DNA of 64,000 nt. Source: Megascapheus bottae. Taxonomy: Eukaryota; Chordata; Mammalia; Rodentia; Geomyidae. Under the pieces are notes generated by a model. It searched no databases, was not told the origin of the DNA, and was given only the letters and a program-made list of their open reading frames with translations. Shown piece after piece: positions 1 to 10,978 of the stretch. The position numbers and the translations under genes were made by a program. How positions within the stretch are numbered: position 1 is the first letter of the stretch; each line of letters opens with the position of its first letter. Where the stretch lies: the NCBI GenBank assembly GCA_024803745.1, contig JANJXV010000030.1:4855001-4919000 (forward strand), written 5' to 3'.

Positions 1-78
1 ATGCTTCTTGATCCGGGGCAGCTTTCGCAGCACGGGCTTCAGGTCTTTCATCTCCGCGACTCTCTTCATCAGCCTCAC
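1..78 (-). CDS. PITRM1: PITRM1 coding exon 20, truncated by the window edge
   Basis: Encodes residues 746-771, VRLMKRVAEMKDLKPVLRKL then PRIKKH, in frame up to base 1. The acceptor is GGTCCAG. The exon continues left of the window, and the remaining exons for about 266 residues are outside it. Confidence 0.95.
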   Translation of the reverse strand, partial: MRLMKRVAEMKDLKPVLRKLPRIKKH

Positions 79-242
79 CTGGACCACAGGAGTCACGTCA
101 CTGAGGCGGCGATCACACGTGCCCCCCCCTCCTGCAGCAAAATCCAGCCTCCTCCACCCCAGAGTCCTGGTCAGAGGACACTGCTGCCAGCTCTGGGAGC
201 TCTCGCAAAACTAGACCCAGCAGCCTTTCCTCCCGCTCCCAC

Positions 243-408
243 CTGATCCATCCCGTTGAAAGTCTCTTCCAAGTCCCCGGCAGGCGTGAGGTTCCTGCTG
301 GCCCGGACGGAGGCGTACTGATGCCCCGCGTCCGGGATTCCATTGCAGAGCTCCTGGGCTGCCATCTTCACTAACACCTTGAAATGTTCCTCTTCTTCGA
401 AGTTTGGG
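243..408 (-). CDS. PITRM1: PITRM1 coding exon 19
   Basis: Completes N690 and encodes residues 691-745: PNFEEEEHFKVLVKMAAQEL, CNGIPDAGHQYASVRASRNL, TPAGDLEETFNGMDQ. The acidic EEEEHFKVLVKM block is diagnostic for PITRM1. Acceptor is TACCACAG; the donor is GTGGGA, followed by a GC-rich intron. Ends in phase 0. Confidence 0.95.
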
Positions 409-652
409 CTGTGGTAAAAGAAAACCACGATCAGTTCCTGGAGCCCACGTGTGCTTCCTCTGCTATCCTGCACATCTCACCGCGTCTAAGGTTTTCTGAG
501 TATTTTAACCAGCACCACAAATGAGTCTATGTGAATGACAAGTAACACCAGGCCGGGATGCTGACACGTGACAAGTAAATGGAAGCACTTCTACGTCACA
601 CATGTCACCACAGTTAGGGTTCGGTCTCTGCAGATCTTTTGTAAAGAGTTAC

Positions 653-729
653 TTGTTAAATATTTCACTCCATAGATGCATCATGTCCGGGAGGTTTCGA
701 TCCAGGCACAGAGATGAAAAGAGAACTCC
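653..729 (-). CDS. PITRM1: PITRM1 coding exon 18
   Basis: Encodes residues 665-689 and AA of N690: GVLFSSLCLDRNLPDMMHLW then SEIFN. Nearly identical to human. Acceptor is GATTCAG and donor GTAACT. Phase 0 in, 2 out. Confidence 0.95.
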
Positions 730-852
730 CTGAATCATGAAGGGAAAAGAAGAAATACAAAAGAAGTGAATTATGACGGACTCCAAGCCAAAGCCACTGT
801 AGAAGCAGTGTGACAGGCTGTGAGCAGGCTGTGGGAGGTCGGGACTACCTAC

Positions 853-973
853 CTGCTCATAGGCGTCCAGCTGTGAGTCGTCGGCGAGCACCTGGGGAGA
901 CACCGTCAGGCCCCCCGTCTTCAGTTCTATCTGCTGAGCTTGCTTTCTGTAGTCAAGAATGCCGCAGCCCAGC
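853..973 (-). CDS. PITRM1: PITRM1 coding exon 17
   Basis: Completes K624 and encodes residues 625-664: LGCGILDYRKQAQQIELKTG, then GLTVSPQVLADDSQLDAYEQ. Domain 3 of the protease. Acceptor CGTCAG and donor GTAGGT fit. The 1.16-kb intron 16 (974-2,130) contains a GGAA/GGGA-rich patch near 1,415-1,450 and another near 1,735-1,760, with no other recognisable element. Confidence 0.95.
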
Positions 974-2130
974 CTGACGTGGAAAAGAAACCATTCCCGA
1001 GTTACCAGGTCATGTGTGAAACGGCGACGGGCAAATCCAGCCTTGCAAACCTGGCCTGGACCTGCAAGGCTCTTACAAGAGCCCAAAGGTATTTAGGCAG
1101 TAACAATACGGACAACCAGCCTTCTCCCCAAGCCAGAGTCGGTGTCTCCTCTCCAGCAAACTCACTTCCGGGGCCTAGGTCACTAGTCACTTAGGAACCC
1201 AATGTTGAACACCGAGGGCCTTCACTGACCCCAATTACATTTTGCTCGAATGTCTGGTGGTCATGGGTGGGAAAAGGGAAACAGAAGACTTGGTGAGCTT
1301 TGGCGTGAGGCAGACATCCTCTCAGGAAGAAACATCACTGATGCTCTGGCAGAAGAAATAAAGTGAGCGAAGGGAATCATGTGAGGACGAGCAGTGGAAG
1401 CTGTTTCATTTTAAAAAAGGAAGGAAGGAAGAGAAGGAGGGAGGGAGAGAGGTTTCCGAAAGCAATCACGATTTTGCACGTGATCCAGCGCTGGGCCAGG
1501 GTGCAGAGCCATGCCACCTGTGCCCACGGGGAAGGATTCCACCTCCACAGAGAGCACATTAGACCGTGTGTGCCGTGGGGTAGGTTCCCTCAGGTTTTCT
1601 AGAAGAAGAAAGGCTGTAGTCCTGTCCACTGCCAAGGAACAGAGAAAGGGCATGTATACTCATGCATGTGGCTCCAGATGTGTGCAGACATCTGGTTCTG
1701 GAGGACAGCTGCTGTTAGCTCAGAGGAGAAGCACAGAGAGGGAGGGAAGGAGGGAGGGACGTGCTCACCAGGGCACTAGAGTCATATTGTCTCAGGCCCA
1801 AGTCCAGCACTACAAGGTTTACAATATCCCTGCATCAATATCCTTGCGATGTCCACAGCTACAGAAGTTGTTACCTAGTTGTCCAGCTTCGTTCATATTT
1901 TAATGCAAAATAGCATAGCAAGAAAAATGTCGTTTGCCTAAGAAAGCCCATTCTACACAAATATGTTCTGTCCTGTATACTTGGCTCTTCTATCACCAAG
2001 GTTTTCAAATTAAAATGCTTGACTGAATGGCGACTGCTGTTAAGTGTTGAAACATCACAGTCACTCACCCAGAACACACTGCTCACAACCTGAATGACAC
2101 AGACGCCCAGGATGTAAATCCAAGACTCAC

Positions 2131-2263
2131 TTGGTGAGCACTGTGCAGAAGAGAGGCACATAGGGCCTCAGCTCCTCAGGGAGTGTGTTCAGGCTAGAAA
2201 AGGCCCGGAAATACACTATGCCATTGGTGGGCTGGACGCAGTACTGCACCGGAACGTCTCCAG
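2131..2263 (-). CDS. PITRM1: PITRM1 coding exon 16
   Basis: Completes A580 and codes residues 581-623 plus AA of K624: GDVPVQYCVQPTNGIVYFRA, then FSSLNTLPEELRPYVPLFCT and VLTK. This is the first part of the C-terminal half (domain 3), which shares the M16 fold but lacks the zinc motif. Acceptor is TGTTCTAG and donor GTGAGT. A dimeric SINE lies about 90 nt upstream in intron 15. Confidence 0.95.
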
Positions 2264-2353
2264 CTAGAACACAAGAATGGTGGATAAAAAGAAATAAATA
2301 AATTCAACCAGTGAAAGCTTAATCACATTTAACCAGTAAAAGATAATGCTACT

Positions 2354-2590
2354 AGCTGGGTGTGGTGGCTCACACCTATAATCCTAGCTACTCAGGAGGC
2401 TGAGGTCTGAAAATGGAGGTTCAAAGCCATCCCGGGCACTAAGGACTCTTATCTCCAGTCAATCACTAGAAAATGGGAAGTGGCGCTATGGCTCAAGGGA
2501 CAGGGTGGTAGCCTTGAGCTGAAGAGCTCAGGGACAGCGCCCAGGCCCAGAGTTCAAGCTCCACAACTGATAATAATACTAAATATATAT
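2354..2590 (+). mobile_element. Dimeric SINE, B1-like head plus Geo-like right monomer (intron 15)
   Basis: The left part is 7SL/B1-like (GCTGGGTGTGGTGGCTCAC then CTACTCAGGAGGCTGAG). The right part (TGGCTCAAG, TAGCCTTGAGC, CTCAGGGACAGCGCCCAGG) matches the right monomer of the IDL-Geo SINEs in this window. It ends in an A/T-rich tail. Confidence 0.85.
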
Positions 2591-3046
2591 AGTAAACTCT
2601 TGTCTTAAATAATTTTTTTAAATAAAAGAAGCCTAGGTGATTAAAAAAAAGAAGCCTGGGCCATTTCTCCACACCGAAGGCCCACAGGATTGGAGTGTAT
2701 CAAGAGGAAACCCAGGAGCACGAGAGAGGTGAGCAGAGGTGGAGAACACGTTCAGACTGAAGAAGTCGGAGTTTCTGCAGCACTGCAGAACCAAGGAGAA
2801 GGAAAGAAAGAAATCTCGGCTCCCAGGTCTAGCTCTCCATCTTTTGGTACAAACAATATTTATCCAACTGGCTTCCTTGGTCCTCAGGCTGTCATAACGC
2901 TGACTGGAAAACGATGAAAAATTTGCAAGGCTCTGAAGATGCTTGCTTTTTAGAGAAACACCCCAAACATGACCCCTACTTGTGCAGATCTGCCATTTAA
3001 GTCATTCAGGGGACCAGGGCACCCGTGAAATGAGTAGGACAGTGAC

Positions 3047-3163
3047 CTGCTGTGGCCACCTCCAGCTCAGTGAGCGGCATGGTGGGTTCAATGTCAGAGA
3101 CTTTCAAGGCCGGGAGGCAGGAGGTGTCTGTAGGGTTACTCTGCTGATTCAGTAACTCTAAAC
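3047..3163 (-). CDS. PITRM1: PITRM1 coding exon 15 (helical linker, second part)
   Basis: Completes G541 and codes residues 542-579 plus one base of A580: LELLNQQSNPTDTSCLPALK, then VSDIEPTMPLTELEVAT. It finishes the linker hairpin and enters domain 3. The acceptor CTCTCTAG is strong; the donor GTCACT is weak, without the usual GTRAGT. Both neighbouring phases (1 and 1) confirm the boundaries. Confidence 0.92.
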
Positions 3164-3682
3164 CTAGAGAGAAAAGAAGAAGGAACATTCAGTCCCATGC
3201 TTCCTGCCCTGATCTGAGACTCAAAATTAGCCAGGCCACACACGCTGGACAACATTGTCTCTGATGGGTAAAAGGTTCTGCCAACTTCTACGCATCCTGA
3301 AAACACTCTGCCACCCTACTTCCTACTTCCTTAACCATGATCACCGCTGAGAACGTCTGCCATCTTCCTTTCTCTTTTCCCAAATCACAAGTTCCTAGTA
3401 GTAAGGACGATATCCTTCACAGACACACAGAAACCCAAACAGTGGCGGACTGAAATTATTTTCTCATTTGCATTTTTTCCCTGAGGATAGTCACCTTCTG
3501 ATTGTACTTGAATTTCCTGTGACTTCTAACACTGAGAATCTCTCACCTGAAGTAACCATTCCAGGCATAGCATATGTGTCCTACACTAAAAATACTTGTT
3601 CCCTCCAACTATTAACTTAATGGAAGTTCATAAAGTCTCGCTGAGCATTGTGTATTACTAAGTATCAAACAAAGTACCTGAC

Positions 3683-3821
3683 CTTTCTCATAGATATTTT
3701 TTTTGTCTTCCTGGGAGAGAGACTTGACCTTCTGCTGGAGTTTTTCTGTTTCCATCTTCGTTTGTTTCTCATAATACTTCTCATCTGGCTTCATTGACAA
3801 AGTCAGCTTATGATGATTATT
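3683..3821 (-). CDS. PITRM1: PITRM1 coding exon 14 (helical linker, first part)
   Basis: Encodes residues 495-540 plus the first base of G541: NNHHKLTLSMKPDEKYYEKQ, then a charged helical run ending EDKKNIYEK. This is the start of the helical hairpin joining the two halves of M16C proteases; the spacing of Lys, Glu and Gln supports it. The donor reads G|GTCAGG and is weak; a GT 5 nt further on would break frame with the next exon. Acceptor is GTTGCAG. Confidence 0.93.
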
Positions 3822-4149
3822 CTGCAACCACCACCACGAAAAGTTTAGACAATTAAATGTTAACATATTATATCAGTCTATGGTGGTACGTTCTTGGTGC
3901 TGGAGTGCTTTTTTAAAAACAGTAAAACTTCTCAGGTCCTGGTTTGAAGATTAAAGCCCTCAAGCCATATAAAAGCTATACTTGCCATGTCATAAATACA
4001 GGCTCACATTACACTTCTTACTATGGTTACAACTATTGTATTATAGTTACAATATCCCTTTTATAAATTTATGAGTATTCAATGTTTTCTTTACATTTTT
4101 TCTGTAAAATATCACTTTTTAATATTAGCAATTTTGTTTTGTGTGTGTG

Positions 4150-4352
4150 CCAATTCTGGGCTGGAAACTGTTCCTGAATTCTTTTGCTCAAGGCTGGCAC
4201 TCTACCATTTGGATCCATGATTTCACTTCCAACTTTTGGTGATTAACTGAAGATAAGAGTCTCATGGCCTTTCTTGCCCAGGCTGGCTTCAAACCGCAAA
4301 CCTCAGGTCTCAGTCTCCTGAGTAGTTAGGAAGATGGGCCTGGGCCGCCAGC
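4150..4352 (-). mobile_element. Degenerate B1-Geo dimeric SINE, reverse (intron 13)
   Basis: Reverse copy recognised by GCTCAAGGCTGGCACTCTACC, the GATAAGAGTCTCATGG joint and the reverse B1 block TCTCAGTCTCCTGAGTAG. Diverged and without a clear tail. The rest of intron 13 (3,822-5,021) shows only AT-rich unique sequence. Confidence 0.75.
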
Positions 4353-5021
4353 GACAAGCTCTAATATTATCAAGTTTTGATATGAGGTTAAGCCAAAACT
4401 CATACATTATACTCTCATTACATTATTAAATATTTATAAGCGGGAACTAAATTTGCGATTTACACTTGATAATTACTTGGACAAAACAGACGTTGATCTA
4501 CTGCAAAACGGAAGGGTTAGATGACTTCACATGCTTCTCTTATCCCCTTAGACTGTTAAGCCATGCAGCCTACCAAGAGAGTTAGGCGACTGTAGAATAC
4601 ACAAAAGCCATAACACAGAGAAATCCTGGTTGTACAATTAAACCATGACCCACATCTAACACAACAGCACACAGGAAGAGAGTTGTCCTTCAAAGCAGAC
4701 AACAGTGATGACGTGGTAGCAACAGCTTTCAAAACATTCCACCACGCTAATGAAGAAATGGCAGAAATCACTCAATCCAGCGCAGACAGCTGGGATTCAG
4801 GCAAAACGAATAAGCAAGCATCAAGAGCATTCGATCCGATCAAAGACGACCACCTCGATTATATTGAGAAAAACAGACTTCCATACCCCCCCCCAAAAAA
4901 ATGTTCATCCACTTATGAACAGACATGCATTTACACATGCAGGTTAGGATCTGAACGTCTCGTTCAATGTTTGGAAATGCAGCCTTTGAAGGTGCAGGCA
5001 TACATTCTTCAGCTTCCTTAC

Positions 5022-5156
5022 CTGAAAATACTGTTTCACTTTTTCTTGCAAATATCTGGGATTTTCCTTGAGACACTGTCTGAACTTCGTCAGCTGGTCT
5101 CCCATCTGCAGGAGCTCCACTGGGTCTCCGTCGTGGTTCCAGCATGACGCTATGTA
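5022..5156 (-). CDS. PITRM1: PITRM1 coding exon 13
   Basis: Encodes residues 450-494: YIASCWNHDGDPVELLQMGD and QLTKFRQCLKENPRYLQEKV, ending KQYFQ. It closes the N-terminal half of the protease before the helical linker. Length 135 nt keeps phase 0 on both sides. Acceptor is GTTCTAG and donor GTAAGG. Confidence 0.95.
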
Positions 5157-5418
5157 CTAGAACGAGAAAATGGAAGTCCACTGTGCACACCATGCCACAC
5201 TCATTGCACCCACACACGTTCAGTTACCCTAGAAAACTCCTAAGCCATGGCACTCTACTAAGATCCTAATTTCAGCACCACAAAACTCATCATTTGGTTA
5301 AAAATCACACCTTAAACCTATTTTGCTCTAATTAATATATATATATATGTAAAAGTATCTTCAGAAAATATACCAGTTACCAACAAAATATTGGTTACCA
5401 CACATCAATATCCATTTA

Positions 5419-5668
5419 GCCCAGCTCCCATGGCTTACATCTGTAATCCTAGCTACTTGGGAGGCTGAGATCTGAGGATCATGGTTCAAAGCCAGCCTGC
5501 ACAGGAAAGCCTGTGAAATTCTTATTTCTAATTAAATCACTGAAAGACCAGAGGTAGAGCCATGGCTCAAGTGCTAGAGTGCTAGCCTTGAACAAAGGAG
5601 TTCAGGGAAAGTACTCAGGTGCAGAGTTCAAACCTCAGGACCGGCAAAACAAAGCAAAACAAAACAAA
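5419..5668 (+). mobile_element. B1-Geo dimeric SINE (intron 12)
   Basis: B1 head (CATCTGTAATCCTAGCTACT, GGGAGGCTGAGATCTGAGG) followed by the Geo right monomer (GAGCCATGGCTCAAGTGC, GTGCTAGCCTTGAAC) and a CAAAA-rich tail. Sense to the plus strand, opposite to PITRM1. Confidence 0.85.
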
Positions 5669-5878
5669 TCTCACTATCCATTTAAAGCATCCTGTGTTAA
5701 CCTAGTTCACACGATGGCAGATCTAGCCAAGGAAGTAAGCTAGGAATAAAGTAAAATTATGAGTACACTTAGACTTGATCTAAAACAAGGTGCTTTCAAG
5801 CCTCAAATAGAAAGCACTATCAACATTAATCTATATTCTTAGCATTATATGGATTAACTCCAAAAATAAACCACATAC

Positions 5879-5975
5879 TGATGTGAGATAGAGTCCAAAG
5901 CGGGTAGACTGGTGCTTCATTTGGATTTCTATTTTATGAAGCAAAGCTTCAATGCAATCATCTTCAAATCCTTTC
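5879..5975 (-). CDS. PITRM1: PITRM1 coding exon 12
   Basis: Completes E417 and codes residues 418-449: KGFEDDCIEALLHKIEIQMK, then HQSTRFGLYLTS. Residue 424 is cysteine, where I recall arginine in the human protein; this is a typical CpG-decay change and should not affect the zinc site. Acceptor is TCTTTAG and donor GTATGT. Phase is 2 in and 0 out. Confidence 0.93.
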
Positions 5976-6191
5976 CTAAAGAGAATTACAATTAATAATA
6001 GCAATGTTGAGCAGGTACAGAAGCTCTTTGAAGAAACACCAAGCAGCAGAGGTAATATTTGAGCAGCTAATGTGAACTAGATACATGTTCACTAGACACA
6101 GAAGGCCAAGGATGGAGGAAGCCAAGCCCCTCTGGTCCCCACCCGCCATTCGGGTTGAAGGAAGCAAGTCTTCATCACTGGCGACACTTAC

Positions 6192-6305
6192 TCCACAACT
6201 TCATTAATGGTTTTGTCCACAATGTCTCTGACTGTCTGAATGTCTTTCTCCTCAATTCCTTGGAGGCCAATGCTGAAGTAGGCATCCTTTGTGTCGCCAT
6301 TATAG
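6192..6305 (-). CDS. PITRM1: PITRM1 coding exon 11
   Basis: Completes G379 and codes residues 380-416 plus GA of E417: YNGDTKDAYFSIGLQGIEEK, then DIQTVRDIVDKTINEVVE. It is domain 2, with a strand followed by a long helix. Acceptor TATTCTAG and donor GTAAGT are standard. A short CA repeat sits about 20 nt upstream of the acceptor on the template, without affecting the AG. Confidence 0.94.
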
Positions 6306-6921
6306 CTAGAATACAAGCATAAACACACACACACACACACAAAATTCATTACAATCCACCATCTCCCACCATGCATCTGTAAGGTGATCATGAATAAAAA
6401 CTTCCCATCCCATGCTTAAAGAAAGCTCACTTAAAGTTACGTTCTCACACATCACATTTTCAGCTCTACGTGATCAGAGCCATACATAATACCCAGATGT
6501 GTATCAATACAAATCAGTATACATCAAGCTTCTAAGTTATGGTAAAAGAATTTGAGATGTAGGGGACTGCTGGGTTTTACAACATCTCAAAACTTTTAAA
6601 GAATATGGAAGGACGTGATTTTTAAAACAGGAAGGCCAGCAGTATGACACCCTAAGTGCTTGGAAAAGTGAATTTATATATTCACTTATCTTTGCCAAAA
6701 GTCTGACTTCAGAAGACCTACACGGCTTGCATTGGGACCACAACCTTGCCCAGAGCTGCCCAGTACACGGTGCGATACCTGTGAGATGTGAACTGCTCCT
6801 CACCAGGCAACAACCAAACACGTCCCAGGCACTGTCCAGCGCTGTTAAAGGGCTGGGGGCGCCCACAGGACCAAACCACCCCCACCGAGAGCTACCAACC
6901 TAGACTGACAATAAAACTTAC

Positions 6922-7050
6922 CCAACATTGGGGGAAAAGTCTGTACCCAGTCCAGATTCAATTAAGGCTTTGTAGAAGGGGGAATTGGGCCCCGAAATCA
7001 AGAGGAAAGACAGGAGACTCAGTGTGAAGGCTTCAGAAGTATCTGTGATC
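6922..7050 (-). CDS. PITRM1: PITRM1 coding exon 10
   Basis: Completes E336 and codes residues 337-378 plus GG of G379: [20 protein letters not shown], then [18 protein letters not shown]. This is domain 2 sequence containing the [17 protein letters not shown] block shared with the human enzyme. The acceptor is CATTGAAG, a relatively weak AAG type; the donor GTAAGT is strong. Confidence 0.94.
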
Positions 7051-7937
7051 CTTCAATGAAGAAAGGGGAGGTAAAAGGGAAAATAATTATCGGGTATAAA
7101 TCATATAAAATCATAACCAACATTTTAATCTCCAACCCTCCTATAGCTCTCCTAGACATTCTTGCATTTTGACATTTATTTTAATAACTATGAGAGCCAA
7201 CGAGTCTTTTCTCTTCTAGACTAGGATTTTTTTTGGGGAGGAAGGAGGGGACAAAATTAATGTCATTGCGAATCAAATGGTGTCACATGACAATGGGTCA
7301 GTTCACATCCATAATTTCAGGCACGGCGACAGGATCATGTGGACACCATAAAATAGGTAAGAAAAAAAATCCATATATTATACAGTATCTTCCTTATTTC
7401 ATAATGTATTTTTGGAATGTAGGAGAGTAATGGCTCAGTGATAAAACTGGAGAAGAGAGATCGGAGAAGAGAGATTGGCCTTATTTGACAAAAGAGTTAT
7501 TATCCTGTTAGTATTCATCAATATAGGGTCAGAAGTGTAACTCACTTACAAACTACGGAGACTTCTGCAATATATTAGCAAAGTAGGTTGAATTTTTAAA
7601 TACATACACAAAATTCCATTTATATCAAAAGGAGAAAAAAAAAAAGACAGCTGAGCTGCACAGCAGCTTCAAGCCAGAACCCCTGCCTGAGTGGGGAGGG
7701 CAGAGCCTTGGTCCTTCCTTCCTTACAATCTCTCGGGGACAACTCTGGAAATGACTTTCCTTCTAGGTGACGACCAAAATGATTTTTCTCTGCACCCATT
7801 TCTGGGGTTAACCTTTTTTGACCTTTTTGTTCTCTCTGCACCTTGGCAGTATATTAATTACTTCAACCACCACTTAGCCTGGATTCTTCCCCACTGTCTT
7901 CAGCCAGCGGGAAGGAACTGCAATGCCCCATTCTTAC

Positions 7938-8026
7938 TCGGGCAGGAGGAAGCTGACGCTGACAGTTGTTTGCTTGGAGGCATCCGTGGCAAGTGAGTCG
8001 GGGCCGCAAGTGACCTGGAATTCCCT
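7938..8026 (-). CDS. PITRM1: PITRM1 coding exon 9
   Basis: Encodes residues 307-335 plus GA of codon 336, from REFQVTCGPDSLATDASKQT to VSVSFLLPE. The segment begins domain 2 of the N-terminal half. Acceptor TTTTGCAG and donor GTAAGA are standard. A run of 89 nt gives phase 0 in and 2 out, matching the neighbouring exons. No structural anomaly is seen. Confidence 0.94.
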
Positions 8027-8189
8027 CTGCAAAATGGTGAGATCCTTTATTTAGGCGAAGAGCGTAACTGACTCTAAGGGATTGTAGACCAACCAGGAGT
8101 TACAAAATGGCCTAAGATACAGGTTTCCCCAAATCAAATTTCTTTTGGAGCATTCTTTATCTATTTTTGTTAACTTCAGTTGTTTTATT

Positions 8190-8420
8190 TTTTGCGGTTG
8201 GTGGTGGTGGTCATGGGTTTTGAACTCAGGTCCTGGGCGCTATCCCCAAGCTTCTTTTGCTCAAGGCTCGTGCTCTACCACTTTGTGCCACAGTTTCACT
8301 TCGCCTTTGTCAGTGGCTAACTGGAGAGAAGAGTCTCCGGGCTAGCTTTGAACTGTGATCCTCAGATCTCAGCTTCCTGAGTAGCTGGGATTACAGGCGT
8401 GAGTCACCATCACCTGGCTG
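8190..8420 (-). mobile_element. B1-Geo dimeric SINE, reverse (intron 8)
   Basis: Reverse Geo monomer (TTGAACTCAGGTCCTGGGCG, GCTCAAGGCTCGTGCTCTACC) then reverse B1 (GATCCTCAGATCTCAGCTTC, GGGATTACAGGCGTGAGTCA). In the same sense as the PITRM1 transcript. Confidence 0.85.
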
Positions 8421-8617
8421 TTTAGAGTTGCCATTTATGAATAACATGCATCTTGACCATTTATTTCGGCATTCTCACCCACTGGAGTTGAAATCTTGAC
8501 ATGCTCACAGCCCCCAAAAACATGTCCAAGTGTGACTGGCAGGACACATTCAAGCCTCCGCTCAATGCAGTGAACAGGCAGGATGGTGCACTGATAAGAA
8601 CGGGGCGAGGCACTTAC

Positions 8618-8744
8618 CGGCTTATCCCAGTGCTTTTGGGCTGGCACTGCGGTGCTTGGCTCAATTTTCTGAAATCGGCTCAGTGCCTCTTCATGAATCT
8701 GTTTCAGGTGCTGTTCTAATGGAAAGTTGCCATATGTAAAGAAC
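8618..8744 (-). CDS. PITRM1: PITRM1 coding exon 8
   Basis: Completes R264 and encodes residues 265-306, FFTYGNFPLEQHLKQIHEEA through KIEPSTAVPAQKHWDKP. This is the end of M16 domain 1 and the connection towards domain 2. The acceptor has a clean pyrimidine tract (CCTATTTTTAG) and the donor is GTAAGT. A reverse dimeric SINE lies about 200 nt downstream in the following intron. Confidence 0.95.
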
Positions 8745-9398
8745 CTAAAAATAGGAGGGAACAGATTAGTGTACACTGACTTAAATGATCATGGCTTTTT
8801 GTGCGAAATGAAGATGCAGTACCTGGCAGCGCTCAAAAGACCATCTCCATAGGGAAGGAGGTGGAACTGAGGAATGGACTTGGTTTTACAAAAAATCCCA
8901 GAAGGAAAGTGTTTGCCTTGTGAATGCAGTGGAAACAAAACACAGAGTATGCAGGGCTTCGTGAAATGCAAATGGAATAAAATTACTTTCTGCCAAGAAC
9001 AACAGCAATACAATGAAGGAAGGAAAAAAAATACATATAAACAAACCTCAGGCTACAAATGGTGGATTCCACATGTTGCCAAGATAACATGTGTATTCAA
9101 CCAGAGGACAAAAGTTTCAAATGGTCAGTGCTGACCGTTTGTCTGAGCGATGGGTAAAATTTGGGGAACTAGATTTTTAAAGATCCATTAGAAATTTCCC
9201 ACCAAGGGCCTGGAGATGAATTTGACACTGCATTGAGGTGCATAATGCAGGAGTATTTGGTTCTCCTTGTATCTAGCTTAGTGTACTTAGGTACAGAACT
9301 CTGTTGGAAACAACTGTCTAAAGATCTGAGCAGGACTAGCCTGGGGAAGAAGGATCAGGGGGAGTGGAGAATGGAAAGCTCAAAAAAAGTCCTTGAAC

Positions 9399-9638
9399 AG
9401 CTGGGTGCCCAGTGGCTCACGCCTGCAATCCAAGCTACTCAGGAGGCTGAGATCTGAGGATCACCGTTCAAAGCCAGCCCTGGCAGAGAAGTCCGTGAGA
9501 CTTGTATCTCCAGTTAACCACCAGAAAGTCAGAAGGGCATTGTGGCTCAAGTAGTAGAGTGCTAGCCTTGAGCTGAAGAGCTCAGGGACGAAGCCCAGGC
9601 CCAGAGTTCAAGTCCCACCACCACCAAGCAAACAAACA
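9399..9638 (+). mobile_element. B1-Geo dimeric SINE (intron 7)
   Basis: Head AGTGGCTCACGCCTGCAATC and CTACTCAGGAGGCTGAGATC, right monomer with GTGGCTCAAGTAGTAGAGTG and CCAGGCCCAGAGTTCAAG, and a CA-rich tail (CAAGCAAACAAACAGC). Well preserved. Confidence 0.87.
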
Positions 9639-9929
9639 GCAGCTCATTAAGAAGTCTCAAAATTTTCAGTATGCTTTCACCATTTATGGAAAAAGGGGTT
9701 GTGCCATGGGCAGGACACAGAGTGGTTGAGATAGCCAGCCTGTCATCCTACAGGACAAGGCTATGTGCCACCAGCATGCTGTGCCAACTGCCATCACCAA
9801 ACATGCCCAAAATGAATGTCAGGGAAGGTGAGAGAGGCAAACGTAAGCAGGAGAGCCGAGTCCTTTGGGGGTAAGCATAGAAACGCACGGGTCTTGATAT
9901 GCCACGGCACGCTTACCACAAAGTCTTAC

Positions 9930-10090
9930 CTAGCGTTACTTGGGTGATAGTGAGTTGCATGGAATTGTTTAAGCTGTTCCCAAGAGAGCTCTGGGATGCA
10001 CAGGGGGTCACCTCCCGAGACCACGGAGTAAGTATGGTCGGGAAGGAGTTTATTCTGGAGATGCTGTGAGAATATCCTCTCATTATCTGT
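9930..10090 (-). CDS. PITRM1: PITRM1 coding exon 7
   Basis: Encodes residues 211-263 plus two bases of R264: TDNERIFSQHLQNKLLPDHT, then SGGDPLCIPELSWEQLKQFH and THYHPSNAR. This is the core of domain 1 after the zinc ligands and is nearly identical to the human protein. The acceptor is unusual: the AG is preceded by A (TTTTAAG), and the pyrimidine tract is a long microsatellite. The donor is GTAAGA. Length 161 nt gives phase 0 in and 2 out. Confidence 0.95.
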
Positions 10091-10095
10091 CTTAA

Positions 10096-10220
10096 AATGT
10101 GGAAGAGAAAGAAAAAGAAAAAGGGAGAAAAAAAGAAAGAGAGAGAGAGGAAAGAAGGAAGGAAGGAGGAAAGGAAAGAAAGAGGAAAGGGGAAGGGAAG
10201 GAGAGGAAAGAAAAAAAATA
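10096..10220 (-). repeat. Pyrimidine microsatellite (CTTT/CCTT)n forming the exon 7 acceptor tract
   Basis: On the plus strand almost every base from 10,096 to 10,220 is A or G, with GGAA, GAAA and GAGA repeats. Read along the PITRM1 transcript it is a C/U-only tract of about 120 nt ending a few bases before the exon 7 AG. It is both a microsatellite and the splicing polypyrimidine tract. Confidence 0.9.
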
Positions 10221-10978
10221 TGTAAAATATAGTCACACACTGCAAAATATTACTGTCAACAACAGACCATAAACACAACACACAAATAAGGTCCCAGAAT
10301 ATAAGAATATGGCCTGGGTGTGTGGTAGCCAAGCCATCTAGGTTTGTTGAAATAGTAGTTATTGAAGAGTAGCTCTCATTAATAAACACCCTATGACTGT
10401 GAAATGCTACTATAACACATCAAATGAATCACATTCTGGACCAGATATCTGCAATGAAACTTCTACCAGGAACTGGGGCCATTCCTGTACCTGCAGGTGC
10501 TGTTTACTTCAGCATTCAACTTACTTGAGTTATAACTGGGCACCAGACCCATGCACTGCCTCTCGGGGAGAAATAAAACCAATTTACCTTTCAGTATGCA
10601 CTGGGTGTGCAAAAGCACAGCTGATGTGGAGGAGAGAGGAATGGTGAGGTAAGGATGGATGCACCAGGCTTTGTCACATGGACAAGAGGCCAAATTTCAG
10701 GTGTTTGGCAAGTGAAAGAGGCTGTAGCAGCCAGGGAAGACATATATAAGCCCCTTCCACACCCACCCCAGACACTCAGAGAGATATGGGGAGGCCTTCA
10801 CGGTTCAGTGAGTGTTGGATAAAGCCTGGGTCTTCTACAAACACTGAGGGCTGCTTCTCATAGCACAGATCCTGACTAATTCAAGAGGCCATTACATAAG
10901 ATGAGAAGGAGCAAACAAAACTTACGTGACAATTTCACAATTTTACACAGCTAACTTTAACACAGGGGGAATACTTAC

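Noticed and set aside
4840..5217. 125-codon minus-strand frame over PITRM1 exon 13
   Set aside because: Shadow frame; the correct frame encodes the conserved YIASCWNHDGDP segment.
9913..10389. 158-codon minus-strand frame overlapping PITRM1 exon 7
   Set aside because: Out of frame with the exon and extended by the pyrimidine microsatellite; the true frame is confirmed by exon phases.
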